From contig NZ_FOIL01000002.1 in NCBI RefSeq assembly GCF_900101295.1, positions 89,372-153,371 of the forward strand: a stretch of 64,000 nt of DNA, read 5' to 3'. Origin of the DNA: [Clostridium] aminophilum (lineage in GTDB: Bacteria; Bacillota; Clostridia; Lachnospirales; Lachnospiraceae). The notes under the pieces are model-generated. The model was not told the origin of the DNA, ran no database searches, and worked only from the letters and a program-made list of their open reading frames with translations. Positions 52,366-63,512 of this stretch are shown here, in pieces. Position 1 is the first letter of the stretch. Every line of letters starts with the position of its first letter. The translations under genes were made by a program, and so were the position numbers.

Positions 52366-54552
52366 TCATGAATCCTTCCGTTTCGCCGCCTTCTTCCGCG
52401 GTGAAGATCCTTTCTTCGCCCAGTGTTTCCGCCCCTGGTCGTAGATCTCATTCTCTTTATAGTATTTTGCAAATGTATCAAACAGAGCCATAAAATCGCC
52501 GGCGGACGCTCTTCCGTTGATGGCGGCCGCAGTCCTGCGGGAAACAAAATCACTCAGTTTTGTCATATACTCGTCGCCGGTGATGGTACCTTCCGACACC
52601 TGCGTCAGGCCTCTCTCCCAGCTGGCGGTCAGAGACGGCTCCAGAAGCGGCCGCATCGCAGAACCGACCACCACATATATACATTCGCCCAAAAATGCCG
52701 GTGTTATAACCTGTGTTTTCTTATTCAGGCTGAGATATCCGATGGAAAAGAGTTTTTTCAAAATGTCGGCTCTCGTCGCACTGGTTCCGATTCCGCTTCC
52801 CTTGATCTCCTCCCGGAGTGTCTCATCCTCGATGAGCTGTCCGGCGTTTTCCATCGCAAGAATCATCGATCCGGAAGTATACCGCTTCGGCGGCGAGGTC
52901 TCTCCCTCCTTGATGGCAAGTTCGTCCAGATCTACCTTCGATCCTTTCCGGAGCTTCTCCAGAAGGGCAAGAAAGGCCGGATCCGACAGATCCGCATTGT
53001 TTTTTGCATCCGTATCTTCTCCGGAAGCCTCGTCTCCGTTCATTCCCGCTCCAGCGTCCGGCGCAGAACCAGAAGACGCGTCCTGTGCGGAAGCCGTCTC
53101 CTCCTTCTTCCGGTATGCTGCCGGGATTCCGGCAACCTTGAAAAATCCGGGATCCTCCAGTGTCTTGAAATTCGCAAAGAAATGTTCTCCCCGGTCCGTG
53201 ATCTCGATCGAATACTTCCGGAAAACCGCCGGAGGACAGAAAATGCTGAGGAAACGACGGCAGATCAATTCATAGATCTTCCGCTTCTGCTCCGTCAGAC
53301 TGTTCAGCGCGCCGAGACCGCTTCCGGTGGGAATCACGGCGTAGTGATCCGTAATCGCGCTGTCGTTGACGTATTTCGTCTTTGTGATGGACTTCCATCG
53401 CCCCATCTCCAGGACATCTCCCGCAAGAGCTGCCATCGGTCCGTAATGCATGATGCCCCGGATATTCCGGTCGATCTCCTTCGCCACCGCCGTCGAGAGA
53501 ACTCTCGCGTCGGTTCTCGGATAGGTCACAAGCTTTTTCTCATACAATTCCTGAATCACCGCCAGGGTCTGATCGGGACTGAGTTTAAAGATCTTCGAGC
53601 AGTCATTCTGCAGCTCCGCCAGATTGTAGAGCATCGGCGGATTCCGAAGTTCCTTCTTCTTGTCCACCGACGCGATCACACCCGGTTCCTTCTCCGGCTG
53701 CGTGAGAAAGCGTATCAGCGCCTCCGCGTCTTCTTTTTTCGCAAAGCCGTTCTCCTTATAGAGGAGCGGGCTCTGGAAATACTTCGATCCCTGGACGGCT
53801 TTCCACTCTGCGTCAAAGGAGAAATGCCGGCCTTCCGCATCTTCCAGTCCGAAGGCTGCGATCACGCGATAGAACGGCGTCTTGACAAAATTTCGGATCT
53901 CGCGTTCCCGCTTCACGACCATTCCGAGAACGCAGGTCATCACGCGTCCCACCGAAATCACGGTACGCTCCGCACGGCGGTAATTGGTGATCGCCTGTCC
54001 GTACTTCAGCGTCAGCGCCCGTGAAAAATTGATTCCCATCAGATAATCTTCCTTCGCGCGCAGATAAGCCGCGTCTGAGAGATTGTCATATTCCGCCTCA
54101 TCCTTCGCCTCCCGGATCCCGCGGCGGATCTCCTCTTCGGTCTGGGAATCGATCCAGACACGTTTCTGTTTCTTGTCTTTTACGCCGGCCATCTGCGCGA
54201 CCAGACGGTAAATGTATTCTCCCTCCCGTCCCGAGTCGGTACAGACATAGATGGTGTCCACATCTTCCCGGTTCAGAAGCCCGGAAACAATCTCAAACTG
54301 CTTTTTGACATCCGGGATAATCTCATATTTCCATTCCTCCGGAATAAACGGCAACGTTGCCAGACTCCATCGGCGATATTTCTCATCATAAGCTTCCGGA
54401 TAACTCATGGTGACCAGATGTCCGACACACCAGGTAACCACAAAGCGGTCATTTTCCAGATATCCGTTTCCGGCTCTCCCGCTCACCTGCAGTACCTGCG
54501 CGAACTGCTGCGCCACACTGGGCTTCTCCGCAATAAATAGCGATTTACTCAA
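52366..54552 (-). CDS. topB: DNA topoisomerase III-like (type IA)
   Basis: 729 residues. TOPRIM domain at the start (SLFIAEKPSVAQQF; CTDSGREGEYIYR), then type IA core with catalytic Tyr in LVTYPRTDARVLS, and GIGTSATRADIL. A TTG at 54552 is the likely start: it has GGAG upstream and gives the normal N-terminus, while ATG codons further up lack a ribosome binding site. Decatenates and unlinks DNA. An Ala/Asp-rich insertion occurs near residues 505-535. Confidence 0.9.
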   Translation of the reverse strand: MSKSLFIAEKPSVAQQFAQVLQVSGRAGNGYLENDRFVVTWCVGHLVTMSYPEAYDEKYRRWSLATLPFIPEEWKYEIIPDVKKQFEIVSGLLNREDVDTIYVCTDSGREGEYIYRLVAQMAGVKDKKQKRVWIDSQTEEEIRRGIREAKDEAEYDNLSDAAYLRAKEDYLMGINFSRALTLKYGQAITNYRRAERTVISVGRVMTCVLGMVVKREREIRNFVKTPFYRVIAAFGLEDAEGRHFSFDAEWKAVQGSKYFQSPLLYKENGFAKKEDAEALIRFLTQPEKEPGVIASVDKKKELRNPPMLYNLAELQNDCSKIFKLSPDQTLAVIQELYEKKLVTYPRTDARVLSTAVAKEIDRNIRGIMHYGPMAALAGDVLEMGRWKSITKTKYVNDSAITDHYAVIPTGSGLGALNSLTEQKRKIYELICRRFLSIFCPPAVFRKYSIEITDRGEHFFANFKTLEDPGFFKVAGIPAAYRKKEETASAQDASSGSAPDAGAGMNGDEASGEDTDAKNNADLSDPAFLALLEKLRKGSKVDLDELAIKEGETSPPKRYTSGSMILAMENAGQLIEDETLREEIKGSGIGTSATRADILKKLFSIGYLSLNKKTQVITPAFLGECIYVVVGSAMRPLLEPSLTASWERGLTQVSEGTITGDEYMTKLSDFVSRRTAAAINGRASAGDFMALFDTFAKYYKENEIYDQGRKHWAKKGSSPRKKAAKRKDS

Positions 54553-54788
54553 GGTTTTTTCTCCGTTCAAAATCGATTGCCCCATGCTGCAGACATGCGC
54601 TTCGGGGCCGCATGCCATATTGACCGGCAGTGTCCGATCCATTTATCTTTATTATACCTTAACCCAAAGGGAAAACAACAAAACATTCCCTTAACATTTC
54701 CGATAACCACCGGTCCCGCTGACACGGATCCGTTTCCACCGGCGGCATCGTGCTTTCCAGTTCCATGGCATTCCGGTTCCGTGGCAAA

Positions 54789-54828
54789 GAAAAAAGAGGG
54801 GCCGGATGCTTTCGCATCCAAACCCCTC
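54789..54828 (-). terminator. Intrinsic terminator of asd
   Basis: GAGGGG/CCCCTC outer stem and GGATGC-TTTC-GCATCC inner stem, followed by six to seven U on the minus strand. Confidence 0.85.
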
Positions 54829-54959
54829 CGTTCTGTTCGTAAAATCTCCCGTTCAGGAATTTATTCAATCGGGAATTTATCCAATCAGGAATTCCCCCGA
54901 AGGAAACACACCAGATCTCTGCATTTCCTTATCATTTTGTCGCTTGCTGTACCGTCGGA

Positions 54960-56054
54960 TCACTTCGCCTGAATGTATCCTTCCTCTGTCAGAAGCTCTG
55001 CACAGAGAACCGCGCCGCCTGCCGCACCGCGAAGGGTGTTGTGCGCAAGGCCCACAAACTTCCAGTCGTACACGGAATCCTCTCTCAGACGGCCGATGGA
55101 AACACCCATGCCGTGCTCATAGTCCACATCCAGCTTAACCTGCGGACGGTTGTCCTCCTCCAGATACTGGATGAACTGCTTCGGTGCGCTCGGAAGATCA
55201 TACTCCTGCGGAAGACCACGGAAGTTTCTGAGCTTCTCGATAAGCTGCTCTTTGGTCGGCTTCTTGCGGAACTTTACAAATACCGCTGCAGTGTGTCCGT
55301 CCAGAACCGGAACACGGATGCACTGGCTGGTGATCTTCGGTTCCTGTGCCTTCACGATCTGTCCGTTCTCGATGTGACCGAAGATGCGGAGCGGCTCCTG
55401 CTCACTCTTCTCTTCCTCGCCGGAGATGAACGGAATGATGTTCTCAACCATTTCCGGCCAGTCTTTAAAAGTCTTTCCGGCACCGGAGATCGCCTGATAT
55501 GTGGTTACCACAACCTCGTACGGTTCAAACTCTTTCCATGCTGCAAGCGCCGGCGCATATCCCTGAATCGAGCAGTTCGGCTTAACGGCAATGAATCCTC
55601 TGGTGGTTCCGAGGCGCTTTTTCTGATCCTCGATAACCTTAAAGTGCTCCGGGTTGATCTCCGGAACAACCATCGGAACATCCGGTGTCCAACGGTGCGC
55701 GCTGTTGTTGGAGACAACCGGAGTCTCGGTCTTCGCGTAATCCTCCTCGATCTTGCGGATCTCATCCTTCGACATGTCAACCGCGCTGAAGAAGAAGTCT
55801 GCCTTCGCCGCAACTTCCTCAACCTTGCTGACATCCTCAACGATCATGTTCTTAACGTTCTCCGGCATCGGAGCGGTCATTTTCCAGCGTCCACCGACAG
55901 CCTCTTCATATGTCTTTCCGGCTGATCTCGGACTTGCCGCGAGAACGGTAATCTCATACCACGGATGATTTGCAAGCAGAGTCACAAATCTCTGGCCGAC
56001 CATACCGGTTGCGCCAAGAATTCCTACGTGAAGCTTTTTATCCAGTTTCTTCAT
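54960..56054 (-). CDS. asd: Aspartate-semialdehyde dehydrogenase
   Basis: Second step of the aspartate pathway to lysine, threonine and methionine. 364 residues of the archaeal/fungal-like class: LHVGILGATGMVGQRFVTLL, catalytic Cys in AVKPNCSIQGYAPAL, and QAISGAGKTF. ATG 56054 is chosen for AGAGAGG. Single gene with its own terminator. The leader has AGAAAGAT-GA-ATCTTTCT near 56139 but no lysine riboswitch that I can recognise. Confidence 0.94.
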   Translation of the reverse strand: MKKLDKKLHVGILGATGMVGQRFVTLLANHPWYEITVLAASPRSAGKTYEEAVGGRWKMTAPMPENVKNMIVEDVSKVEEVAAKADFFFSAVDMSKDEIRKIEEDYAKTETPVVSNNSAHRWTPDVPMVVPEINPEHFKVIEDQKKRLGTTRGFIAVKPNCSIQGYAPALAAWKEFEPYEVVVTTYQAISGAGKTFKDWPEMVENIIPFISGEEEKSEQEPLRIFGHIENGQIVKAQEPKITSQCIRVPVLDGHTAAVFVKFRKKPTKEQLIEKLRNFRGLPQEYDLPSAPKQFIQYLEEDNRPQVKLDVDYEHGMGVSIGRLREDSVYDWKFVGLAHNTLRGAAGGAVLCAELLTEEGYIQAK

Positions 56055-56293
56055 TGGTGATGCCTCTCTTCCTGAGCTTACGCCGCACACTGGAAAATGG
56101 TGCCGCGCGGTTGAATACTCTTTTTACCCCATCGCTTCAGAAAGATGAATCTTTCTAAAGTGGAATGTGAATTTCGTTCTATACTAAACCAATTCATGAC
56201 AAAAAGCAATATCTTTTCATCTTTTTATAGCATGAAATTATGAACCGTCCGAAACACACTTCCTATAATTCTGCGCTCTGTCCGCGCTGCTGA

Positions 56294-57037
56294 TCAGTCC
56301 GTGACTGCCGCCGCGGTCTCCAGAGCGACTTCCATCATTTCCACAAAGGTCTTTTCTCTCTCTTCCGCCGTCGTCGCCTCGCCGGTGACAAGCGAATCCG
56401 AGATGGTCATGAGAGCCAGCGCTCTCGCGCCGCCGTAGGCCGCATTGGCATAAAGCGCCGCCGATTCCATCTCCACGGCAAGGACGCCCATATCCTTCCA
56501 CTGGACGCCGATCTCCGGCTTTGCTGCGCCGTAGAAGACATCGGAGCAGTAAACATTTCCCACATGATAGTTTGCACCGCGTTTTTCCGCGGCGTCCACC
56601 GCCGTGCGCAGAAGCGTGTAATCCGCCGTCGGAGCGAACTGTCCCGGAAGCCGGAACTGCGTCAGGTACGCCGAATCCGTGCAGGATCCCATGGCAAAGA
56701 CGAGATCGCGGACATGAACGTCCTCCCGCATCGCCCCTGCGGTGCCCACGCGGATGAGGTTCCGGCACCCGTAGAAATTGATCAGCTCATAGGAATAAAT
56801 CCCCATGGAAGGACAGCCCATTCCCGTGCCCATCACGGAGATGCGCTTTCCGCGATACTCTCCGGTAAATCCGAGCATTCCTCTCTTCTCATTGAAACAT
56901 TTCGGATCCGCAAGGAACTTTTCCGCGATGAATTTCGCACGAAGCGGATCTCCCGGAAGCAGAATCGTCTCGGCGATCTCGCCGGCTCCTGCCTCGATAT
57001 GCGGCGTCGGAATCTTTTTCTCATCTACAGTACTCAT
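56294..57037 (-). CDS. deoD: Purine-nucleoside phosphorylase, DeoD type
   Basis: 247 residues. PTPHIEAGAGEIAETILLPGDPLRA, MGMGCPSMGIYSYEL, RVGTAGAMREDVHVRD and LMTISDSLVTGE are all DeoD hallmarks, with the catalytic Asp in ISDS. Splits purine nucleosides to base and ribose-1-phosphate in salvage. Confidence 0.95.
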   Translation of the reverse strand: MSTVDEKKIPTPHIEAGAGEIAETILLPGDPLRAKFIAEKFLADPKCFNEKRGMLGFTGEYRGKRISVMGTGMGCPSMGIYSYELINFYGCRNLIRVGTAGAMREDVHVRDLVFAMGSCTDSAYLTQFRLPGQFAPTADYTLLRTAVDAAEKRGANYHVGNVYCSDVFYGAAKPEIGVQWKDMGVLAVEMESAALYANAAYGGARALALMTISDSLVTGEATTAEEREKTFVEMMEVALETAAAVTD

Positions 57038-57261
57038 TCGGAAGCCTCCTGTCTTTCTGACCTGGTGCCTGTGGTCACTGTGTTATTCCATTCCTGTTCC
57101 GGCGTCCGGTCCCGTGACCAGATGGCCGGCCCGACGGTCACGGAGCGAATCTCTCTCCGTTTTTCCTGTGGGGCATTTTTACGTTTTCTTTCATCTTAAC
57201 ATACGCGAAGAATCCCCGCGAAGCATTTTTCTTCGGCAACGGCCTCTTCGGGCAGAACAAG

Positions 57262-59496
57262 CTACTGTCTGGTTCCCTTTCCGCCGCGCTTTGCGAGTTT
57301 CAGCCGGTTCAGGTGTACCTCTTTTTCTTTGTACGGTACATTCAGTTCCGTTCCGGTGGTCAGAAGCCATGCGGTCTGAACTTCATCATTTTTTCCCAGC
57401 GTCATGCCCTTCACGCCCTTGGTGCCCTTCTTCATCTCCGACACCTCTTCCAGCATAAAGCGAAGGAAGAATCCGCTCTTCGACTGCAGGACCACTTCAT
57501 CCATCTCCTCCACCGGAAGAATGGATACCAGAACGTCTCCCTCCATCAGCTTCGTCGCTGCCACCGCACGGTTGTTGGTGATAAATTCAGAGCCCGGCAC
57601 AACCTTGATCATACCCTGAGCAGTGGTAAAGAGAAGCTTCTGTGATTCCAGATTCTTCGTGCAGAGAATCTGGATCGGCCGCTCCACACTTCCGTCAAAC
57701 CTGGAAATATTGTCAATCGGCGTACCCTTATCTCTTATTTTTCCGGCCGGAATATCCGCTACCTTCACGGTGTGCAGGGATCCCTGATCCGTAAAGAGGG
57801 CGATCCGGTCATCCGTCATGCAGGGAATGATCCACACGTTTTCGCTGTCCACCGTCTCTTTGTTCTTCTCGTAGAGGCTCCGGTCGATGGTCTTCGCATA
57901 TCCGAACCGGTCGAGCACGAAGACGGCTTCTCTCGCCGCCTCCACCCTCTCCTCGTAGGTCGCGATACCGGAATCCTCGATCTGTGTTCTGCGCTCTTTC
58001 GCAAATTCCTTCCGGATAGCGCGGAGGTCTTCGCGGATGACATCATTCATCGACTCTCTGTTTTTCAGAATCTTGCTGTACTTGCGGATCTTCTGAAGGG
58101 AATCCAGATACTCCTTCTGCAGCTGGATCAGTTCCAGACCTACCAGCCGGTACAGTCTCATCTGGAGGATGGCTTCCGCCTGTCTCTCGGTAAAATGGAA
58201 GCCCTTCGCCTGTTTTTCCAGTGCCGGATCCTGGAAGGTGATGCCGGAGGTATCCCCCGAGATCAGACAGGATCTCGCCTCCTTCAGACTCTTTGCGCCG
58301 CGGAGCGTCGCGATGATCAGGTCAATGACGTCGACCGCCTTGATCAGGCCTTCCTTGATCTCCTTGTTCTCCTCTTCTTTTTCCAGAAGAATCTGATACT
58401 TTCGGGTGTTGTTCTCATACTGGAAATCCAGATAATTCTTCAGGATGGACCGGAGCGTCATGGTCTCCGGGCGTCCGCCGGCGATGGCAAGCATGTTGAC
58501 GCCGAAGGTGTCCTCCAGTCGGGTCTTCTTATAGAGGATGTTCCGGATCCGCTCAATGTCCGAGCCTTTCCGCAGTTCCAGCACAATGCGGATACCTTCT
58601 TTGTTCGACTGGTTCGAGATGTCCGTCACCTCGGTAAGGGTGCGGTTCTCCACCAGCGCCGCGATGTCCGTCAGACATTTCGCGATGCCGGCGCCCACCA
58701 TCGTGTACGGAATCTCCGTGATGACGAGCTTGTCTTTATCGCTCTTGCGCTGTCCCTCCTCAAGGACGATCTTTGCGCGGAGGCGAAGCTTGCCCATACC
58801 GGTCTCATAGATCTCCTCGAGATCGCTCTTATTGGCCACAATGCCGCCGGTGGGAAAATCCGGTCCGTGGAGTTTTTCCAGAAGCTCCGATGTGCTGAGT
58901 TCCGGATTGTCAATGTACGCCATAACGGTGTCGATGACTTCGCCGAGATTGTGTGTCGGAATGCTGGTACTCATGCCGACCGCAATGCCTTCGGAGCCAT
59001 TGACCAGAAGATTCGGAACCCTTACCGGCAGAACCTCCGGCTCGGTCTCCGTCTCATCATAGTTCGGCACAAAGCGCACGGTCTTATCCAGATCTTTCAG
59101 ATAGACGTCCTGAGCGAACTTCTCCAGCCTTGCCTCGGTGTATCGCATCGCCGCCGCGGTATCGCCCTCGATGGAGCCGAAATTGCCGTGGCCGTCAATC
59201 AGCTTCATACCCTTCTTAAACGGCTGCGCCATCACAACAAGCGTGTCGTAGATCGAGGAATCGCCGTGCGGATGATATTTACCCATGGTGTCGCCGACGA
59301 TACGCGCCGATTTGCGGTGTGGCTTATCCCAGTCAACCTTCAGCCGTTCCATATCGAACAGCACTCTTCTCTGTACCGGCTTTAAGCCGTCCCTCGCATC
59401 CGGGATGGCTCTGGCCGTGATAACGCTCATCGAGTAGTTGAGGTAGCTGCGCTGCATCTCCTCTGAATACTCTGTGGTAATAATTTTCTCTGCCAT
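57262..59496 (-). CDS. parC: DNA topoisomerase IV subunit A
   Basis: 744 residues: breakage-reunion domain with [17 protein letters not shown] and catalytic Tyr in [15 protein letters not shown], then a shortened C-terminal beta-propeller. The length and the absence of an internal GyrA box (only RGGKG at the extreme C-terminus) favour ParC over GyrA. Starts 29 bases after parE. GGAGAT precedes the ATG. Confidence 0.88.
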   Translation of the reverse strand: MAEKIITTEYSEEMQRSYLNYSMSVITARAIPDARDGLKPVQRRVLFDMERLKVDWDKPHRKSARIVGDTMGKYHPHGDSSIYDTLVVMAQPFKKGMKLIDGHGNFGSIEGDTAAAMRYTEARLEKFAQDVYLKDLDKTVRFVPNYDETETEPEVLPVRVPNLLVNGSEGIAVGMSTSIPTHNLGEVIDTVMAYIDNPELSTSELLEKLHGPDFPTGGIVANKSDLEEIYETGMGKLRLRAKIVLEEGQRKSDKDKLVITEIPYTMVGAGIAKCLTDIAALVENRTLTEVTDISNQSNKEGIRIVLELRKGSDIERIRNILYKKTRLEDTFGVNMLAIAGGRPETMTLRSILKNYLDFQYENNTRKYQILLEKEEENKEIKEGLIKAVDVIDLIIATLRGAKSLKEARSCLISGDTSGITFQDPALEKQAKGFHFTERQAEAILQMRLYRLVGLELIQLQKEYLDSLQKIRKYSKILKNRESMNDVIREDLRAIRKEFAKERRTQIEDSGIATYEERVEAAREAVFVLDRFGYAKTIDRSLYEKNKETVDSENVWIIPCMTDDRIALFTDQGSLHTVKVADIPAGKIRDKGTPIDNISRFDGSVERPIQILCTKNLESQKLLFTTAQGMIKVVPGSEFITNNRAVAATKLMEGDVLVSILPVEEMDEVVLQSKSGFFLRFMLEEVSEMKKGTKGVKGMTLGKNDEVQTAWLLTTGTELNVPYKEKEVHLNRLKLAKRGGKGTRQ

Positions 59497-59525
59497 GTTG
59501 ATCTCCAAATGTATGTACGATTGCG

Positions 59526-61445
59526 TTATGCGTCGATGACCGCTTCATCCGCGTGGTCGTGGATGAAATCTCTTCTCGGCGGAACCTCGCTTCCCATCAG
59601 CATCTCTGTCACCTCAGAGGCAAGACGTCCGTCCTCAATCTCGACGCGCTTCAGAACGCGGTTCTCCGGATCCAGTGTGGTCTCCCAGAGCTGCGCCGCA
59701 TCCATCTCACCGAGTCCCTTATACCGCTGAAGAGTGAAATCACCCTTGTGGGTCCTGCGGTATTTCTCCAGCGCCGCGTCGTCGTACAGATATATGCCCT
59801 CGCCCTTCTTCGGAACCACCTTGTAAAGCGGCGGCATGGCGATATAAACATGTCCCTCGTTGATCAGGTCCGGCATGAACCGGTAGAAAAAGGTGAGCAG
59901 CAGGGTATCAATATGACTTCCGTCGACATCGGCATCCGTCATCAGGATGATTTTGTCATATCGGAGTTTGGTGATATCAAAATCGTTTCCGTATCCCTCG
60001 GAGAAACCGCAGCCGAAGGTGTTGATCATTGTCTTGATCTCCGCATTCGCCAGAACCTTGTCCATCGATGCCTTCTCCACGTTCAGAATCTTACCGCGGA
60101 TCGGCAGGATCGCCTGATACTGGCGGTTTCGTCCCATCTTCGCGCTGCCGCCCGCGGAATCTCCCTCGACGATGAAGATTTCACATTTGGAGGCATCCCG
60201 GCTCTCACAGTTCGCCAGTTTTCCGTTGCTGTCAAAGGAAAATTTCGGTTTTGACAGCATATTGGTCTTCGCCTTTTCCTCGCTGCGGCGGATCTTTGCG
60301 GATTTCTCCGCGCAGGCGATGATATTCTTCAGTGTCTCCACATTGCGGTCAAAGAACAGTGTCAGCTCGTCACCGGTCACGGATGCCACCGCCTTCGACG
60401 CATCCTGACTTCCGAGCTTTGTCTTGGTCTGGCCCTCAAAGACCGGATCCGGATGACGGACCGCAATCAGCGCGATCATGCCGTTTCTTGTGTCCGCGCC
60501 GGTAAAGTTGGTGTCCTTTTCCTTGAGAATGCCCAGTTCTCTCGCATAACTGTTGATCAGCTGGGTAAATCTTGTCTTAAAGCCGACCAGATGGGTTCCG
60601 CCCTCCGTCGTGCAGATATTGTTGCAGAAGCCGAGAATATTTTCCTCAAACTCATTGACGAACTGGACCACCGCGTCGACCTGAATCCCGTCGCTCTCTC
60701 CGTGAAAGCTGATGGGATCGCAGACCCGCTCTTTTCCTTTGCTGATCTCCTCGACATATGCCACGATACCGCCCGGCTCGTGGAAAGTCACCTCTTCCTC
60801 TTCGCCCTTTCGGTCGTTTTTATAGAAGATTGTGAGTCCCGGATTCAGATAAGCGATCTCATGGAGTCTGGACTTCAGCCAGTCCGCCCGGAAGCGGATG
60901 GTCTCGAAGATCGTTTCATCCGGGAGGAAATTCGTCCTGGTTCCTCTCTGACGGCTTTTTCCGACAACCGGAAGAAGTCCGTTCACCAGTTCAACCGTTG
61001 GTTTTCCCTTCGCGTAAGCATCATGGAACACCACACCGCCTCTGCAGATTGTGATATCCATATGAGTGGACAGCGCGTTGACAACCGACGATCCGACACC
61101 GTGAAGACCGCCGCTGGTCTTGTAGGAGTCATGATCGAATTTACCGCCCGCATGCAGTGTGGTCAGAACAACTCGCTCCGCGGAAACACCTTTTTTATGC
61201 ATCTCAACCGGAATGCCTCGGCCATTATCCTGTACCGTACAGGATCCGTCCTCCTCCAGTGTGACATGAATCTCGGTGCATTCTCCTGCCAGATGCTCAT
61301 CGACGGAGTTGTCGACCACCTCGTAGATCAGATGATTGAGTCCTCTCGGGCCCAGACTTCCGATGTACATACCCGGTCTTCTGCGGACCGCCTCCAGTCC
61401 CTCCAGGACGGTAATACTGTCCGCATCATACTTCGCTGCTGCCAT
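59526..61445 (-). CDS. parE: DNA topoisomerase IV subunit B
   Basis: 639 residues. GHKL ATPase motifs (YEVVDNSVDEHLAG, DNGRGIPV, TSGGLHGVGSSVVNALS) and the TOPRIM domain with EGDSAGGSAKMGRNR and DADVDGSHI. Cotranscribed with parC. Could be called GyrB in isolation; the pairing with ParC decides it. Confidence 0.9.
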   Translation of the reverse strand: MAAAKYDADSITVLEGLEAVRRRPGMYIGSLGPRGLNHLIYEVVDNSVDEHLAGECTEIHVTLEEDGSCTVQDNGRGIPVEMHKKGVSAERVVLTTLHAGGKFDHDSYKTSGGLHGVGSSVVNALSTHMDITICRGGVVFHDAYAKGKPTVELVNGLLPVVGKSRQRGTRTNFLPDETIFETIRFRADWLKSRLHEIAYLNPGLTIFYKNDRKGEEEEVTFHEPGGIVAYVEEISKGKERVCDPISFHGESDGIQVDAVVQFVNEFEENILGFCNNICTTEGGTHLVGFKTRFTQLINSYARELGILKEKDTNFTGADTRNGMIALIAVRHPDPVFEGQTKTKLGSQDASKAVASVTGDELTLFFDRNVETLKNIIACAEKSAKIRRSEEKAKTNMLSKPKFSFDSNGKLANCESRDASKCEIFIVEGDSAGGSAKMGRNRQYQAILPIRGKILNVEKASMDKVLANAEIKTMINTFGCGFSEGYGNDFDITKLRYDKIILMTDADVDGSHIDTLLLTFFYRFMPDLINEGHVYIAMPPLYKVVPKKGEGIYLYDDAALEKYRRTHKGDFTLQRYKGLGEMDAAQLWETTLDPENRVLKRVEIEDGRLASEVTEMLMGSEVPPRRDFIHDHADEAVIDA

Positions 61446-61535
61446 CTATCTTCCTCCTAAATTGTGTTTTATGTATAGCAAATACACTTCGCGGTTTTGT
61501 CTCGCCATCTCCGTAATTCAGAGCAATATATTATC

Positions 61536-62687
61536 TTACTGGAAAATGTCCCCGATGTCAAAATCCCCGGCCCACTCCGGCTTTTCCGCCCAAACAGAAA
61601 TCTTCTCCTTCGTGAACGGCTGGATCATTTCCATGTTCCAGGCGCAGAGTCCCAGAGGGCTTTCCTCCGGCTTCCCCGACGCATTGATCTCCCGCACTTT
61701 CTCCGGATCTCCGGTCCGCCGGAATTCCTCGGCCGCACCGCCCGGGCCGTAGAGAAGATCTCCCGCCAGCGGATGACCGATGGACGCCATATGCACCCGG
61801 ATCTGATGGGTCCTGCCATGATCGATCCGACAGGCCAGAAGTGTTTTCTCCCCCTGCGGTTCTTCCCGCAGTTCTTTCCGGTGTTTTATCTGCGTTTCCT
61901 CGCGACGGTCTCCCACCATTATGTCCCGGTGTCCGAGTATCCGATACCATGTTCTCGCAGGCTTTCCCTCCGGATCCACCTGTCGGAGCATCAGGACGCC
62001 CGGTACATTTCCGATGGGGCCTTCGATGCAGCCGTCCGCCCGGAAACATTTCCCGGCTGCCACGCCTTCCGGAGCAGCCAATGCAGCTTCATCCGGCATA
62101 TCGGTCCGGTTCTTCGGCGATTCCGCATCCGCCCGGATCAGCCCCTCCGCCAAGGCAAGATACGTCTTTTTCATGATTCCTTCTTCCCGCTGTCTGGCGA
62201 GAAGCCCCGCAGCGCCGGCATTTTTCGCAACGACAACCAGTCCGCAGGTGTCGCGGTCCAGCCGCCCGATCATGTGGATTTCCCGGGAAGTACCGGTCCA
62301 TCCCATCCGATACGCGATATGATTGGCCAGGGAATCCGCATAATGTCCGAAGGACGGATGACATACCATACCGGACGGTTTATCCACGATCAGAAGATCT
62401 TCATCCTCGTAGCAGACCCGAAGCTCCGCTTTTTCCGGCGGCTCGGCCCAAACGCTTCCCGACTCTTCCGGATCGGTAATATCCAGACATAAACGGTCTC
62501 CTTCACGAAGGACCGCCGTGGTCCGGACGCGCACGCCGTTCAGCATGATTCCGTCCGACCGGTATTTGATCCGGCTCATCAGCTTTTCCGAAAAAAGGAG
62601 TTCGCCGCGCATCACATCGCGAACCGTTTTTCCGTCTCTCTCCCGACCGATTTCAACCGTCAGGATTCTTCTTTTTTCTTCGCTCAT
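61536..62687 (-). CDS. RluA-family pseudouridine synthase
   Basis: 383 residues. S4-like RNA-binding part at 1-75, then the catalytic domain with IGRLDRDTCGLVVVAKN (catalytic Asp in RLDRDT) and KTYLALAEG. An insertion of about 60 residues follows the YLALAEG motif. The C-terminus has GRTHQIRVHMASIGHPLAGD. RNA target not determined. Confidence 0.92.
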   Translation of the reverse strand: MSEEKRRILTVEIGRERDGKTVRDVMRGELLFSEKLMSRIKYRSDGIMLNGVRVRTTAVLREGDRLCLDITDPEESGSVWAEPPEKAELRVCYEDEDLLIVDKPSGMVCHPSFGHYADSLANHIAYRMGWTGTSREIHMIGRLDRDTCGLVVVAKNAGAAGLLARQREEGIMKKTYLALAEGLIRADAESPKNRTDMPDEAALAAPEGVAAGKCFRADGCIEGPIGNVPGVLMLRQVDPEGKPARTWYRILGHRDIMVGDRREETQIKHRKELREEPQGEKTLLACRIDHGRTHQIRVHMASIGHPLAGDLLYGPGGAAEEFRRTGDPEKVREINASGKPEESPLGLCAWNMEMIQPFTKEKISVWAEKPEWAGDFDIGDIFQ

Positions 62688-62855
62688 CTCCGGCTTCCCT
62701 TCTGCTCTTTCTCATCGTGTCATATTGTATAAAAAAGATCTGACTTCCGCAATATGGTATCCTTTCCCGCCCTGTGATATGATATTGCTGTCTCTGTTTG
62801 CAGAGTGATCCGTTTCAGTCTCTGCAAAACATAATACAACCAGAAAGGAATTACC

Positions 62856-63512
62856 GTGAGATATTACATCGCAGACTGCCATTTCTTCCACGAGATTCAG
62901 CTTCACCACATGGACTGCCGCGGCTTTGACTCCGTCGAAGAGATGAACGAATATATGATCCGCCAATGGAATGAAAAGGTCCGCCCGAGAGACGAGGTCG
63001 TCATCCTCGGCGATCTCTCCTGGGGCAGCGCGGAGGAAACCAATGACCTTCTGCAGCGCCTCAACGGTATTCTCTACCTGATCCGCGGCAATCACGACCG
63101 GTTCGGATCTTCTCCGAAATACGACAGCAGCCGTTTCGTCTGGATCAAGCCTTATGCCGAGATCCACGACAACAACCGCAAGGTTGTCCTCTGCCACTAT
63201 CCGATCATGTGCTATAACGGCCAGTACCATGAGCACACCGATCATCACGGGGAGACCTATATGCTCTACGGCCATGTTCACGACTCACAGGATCAGCGTC
63301 TCATTGAACGGTTTCAGGAGATCACGCTTGCTTCCCGGCTCACTTACGAGGACGGCCGTGAGCGCTCCATTCCCAGCCGCATGATCAACTGCTTCTGCAA
63401 ATATTCGGACTATAAGCCGCTCTCTCTGGACGAATGGATCGAATGTGACCGGGAACGGCGGAAGAACCGCCCGTTCTGTCCGGAAGGTCTGAAGGACCTG
63501 TATATTCCGTAA
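62856..63512 (+). CDS. Metallophosphoesterase
   Basis: 218 residues with the full calcineurin-like motif set: IADCHF, GDLSWG, GNHDRF, CHYPIM and YGHVHDS. Two-metal phosphoesterase; the substrate is not evident. AGAAAGGA precedes the ATG. Single gene. Confidence 0.92.
   Translation: MRYYIADCHFFHEIQLHHMDCRGFDSVEEMNEYMIRQWNEKVRPRDEVVILGDLSWGSAEETNDLLQRLNGILYLIRGNHDRFGSSPKYDSSRFVWIKPYAEIHDNNRKVVLCHYPIMCYNGQYHEHTDHHGETYMLYGHVHDSQDQRLIERFQEITLASRLTYEDGRERSIPSRMINCFCKYSDYKPLSLDEWIECDRERRKNRPFCPEGLKDLYIP

Noticed and set aside
56055..56293. Lysine riboswitch upstream of asd
   Set aside because: The region is too short and lacks the conserved multi-stem core; only a short palindrome is visible.
57772..59385. 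Long open antisense frames across parC, topB, purD and the MBL-GAF-HD-GYP gene
   Set aside because: They mirror well-conserved genes on the opposite strand, lack ribosome binding sites and recognisable domains, and arise from high-GC codon bias.
57262..61445. gyrA/gyrB
   Set aside because: The A subunit is short and lacks an internal GyrA box, and the B-A order with a 29-base gap fits parE-parC better; phylogeny would settle it.
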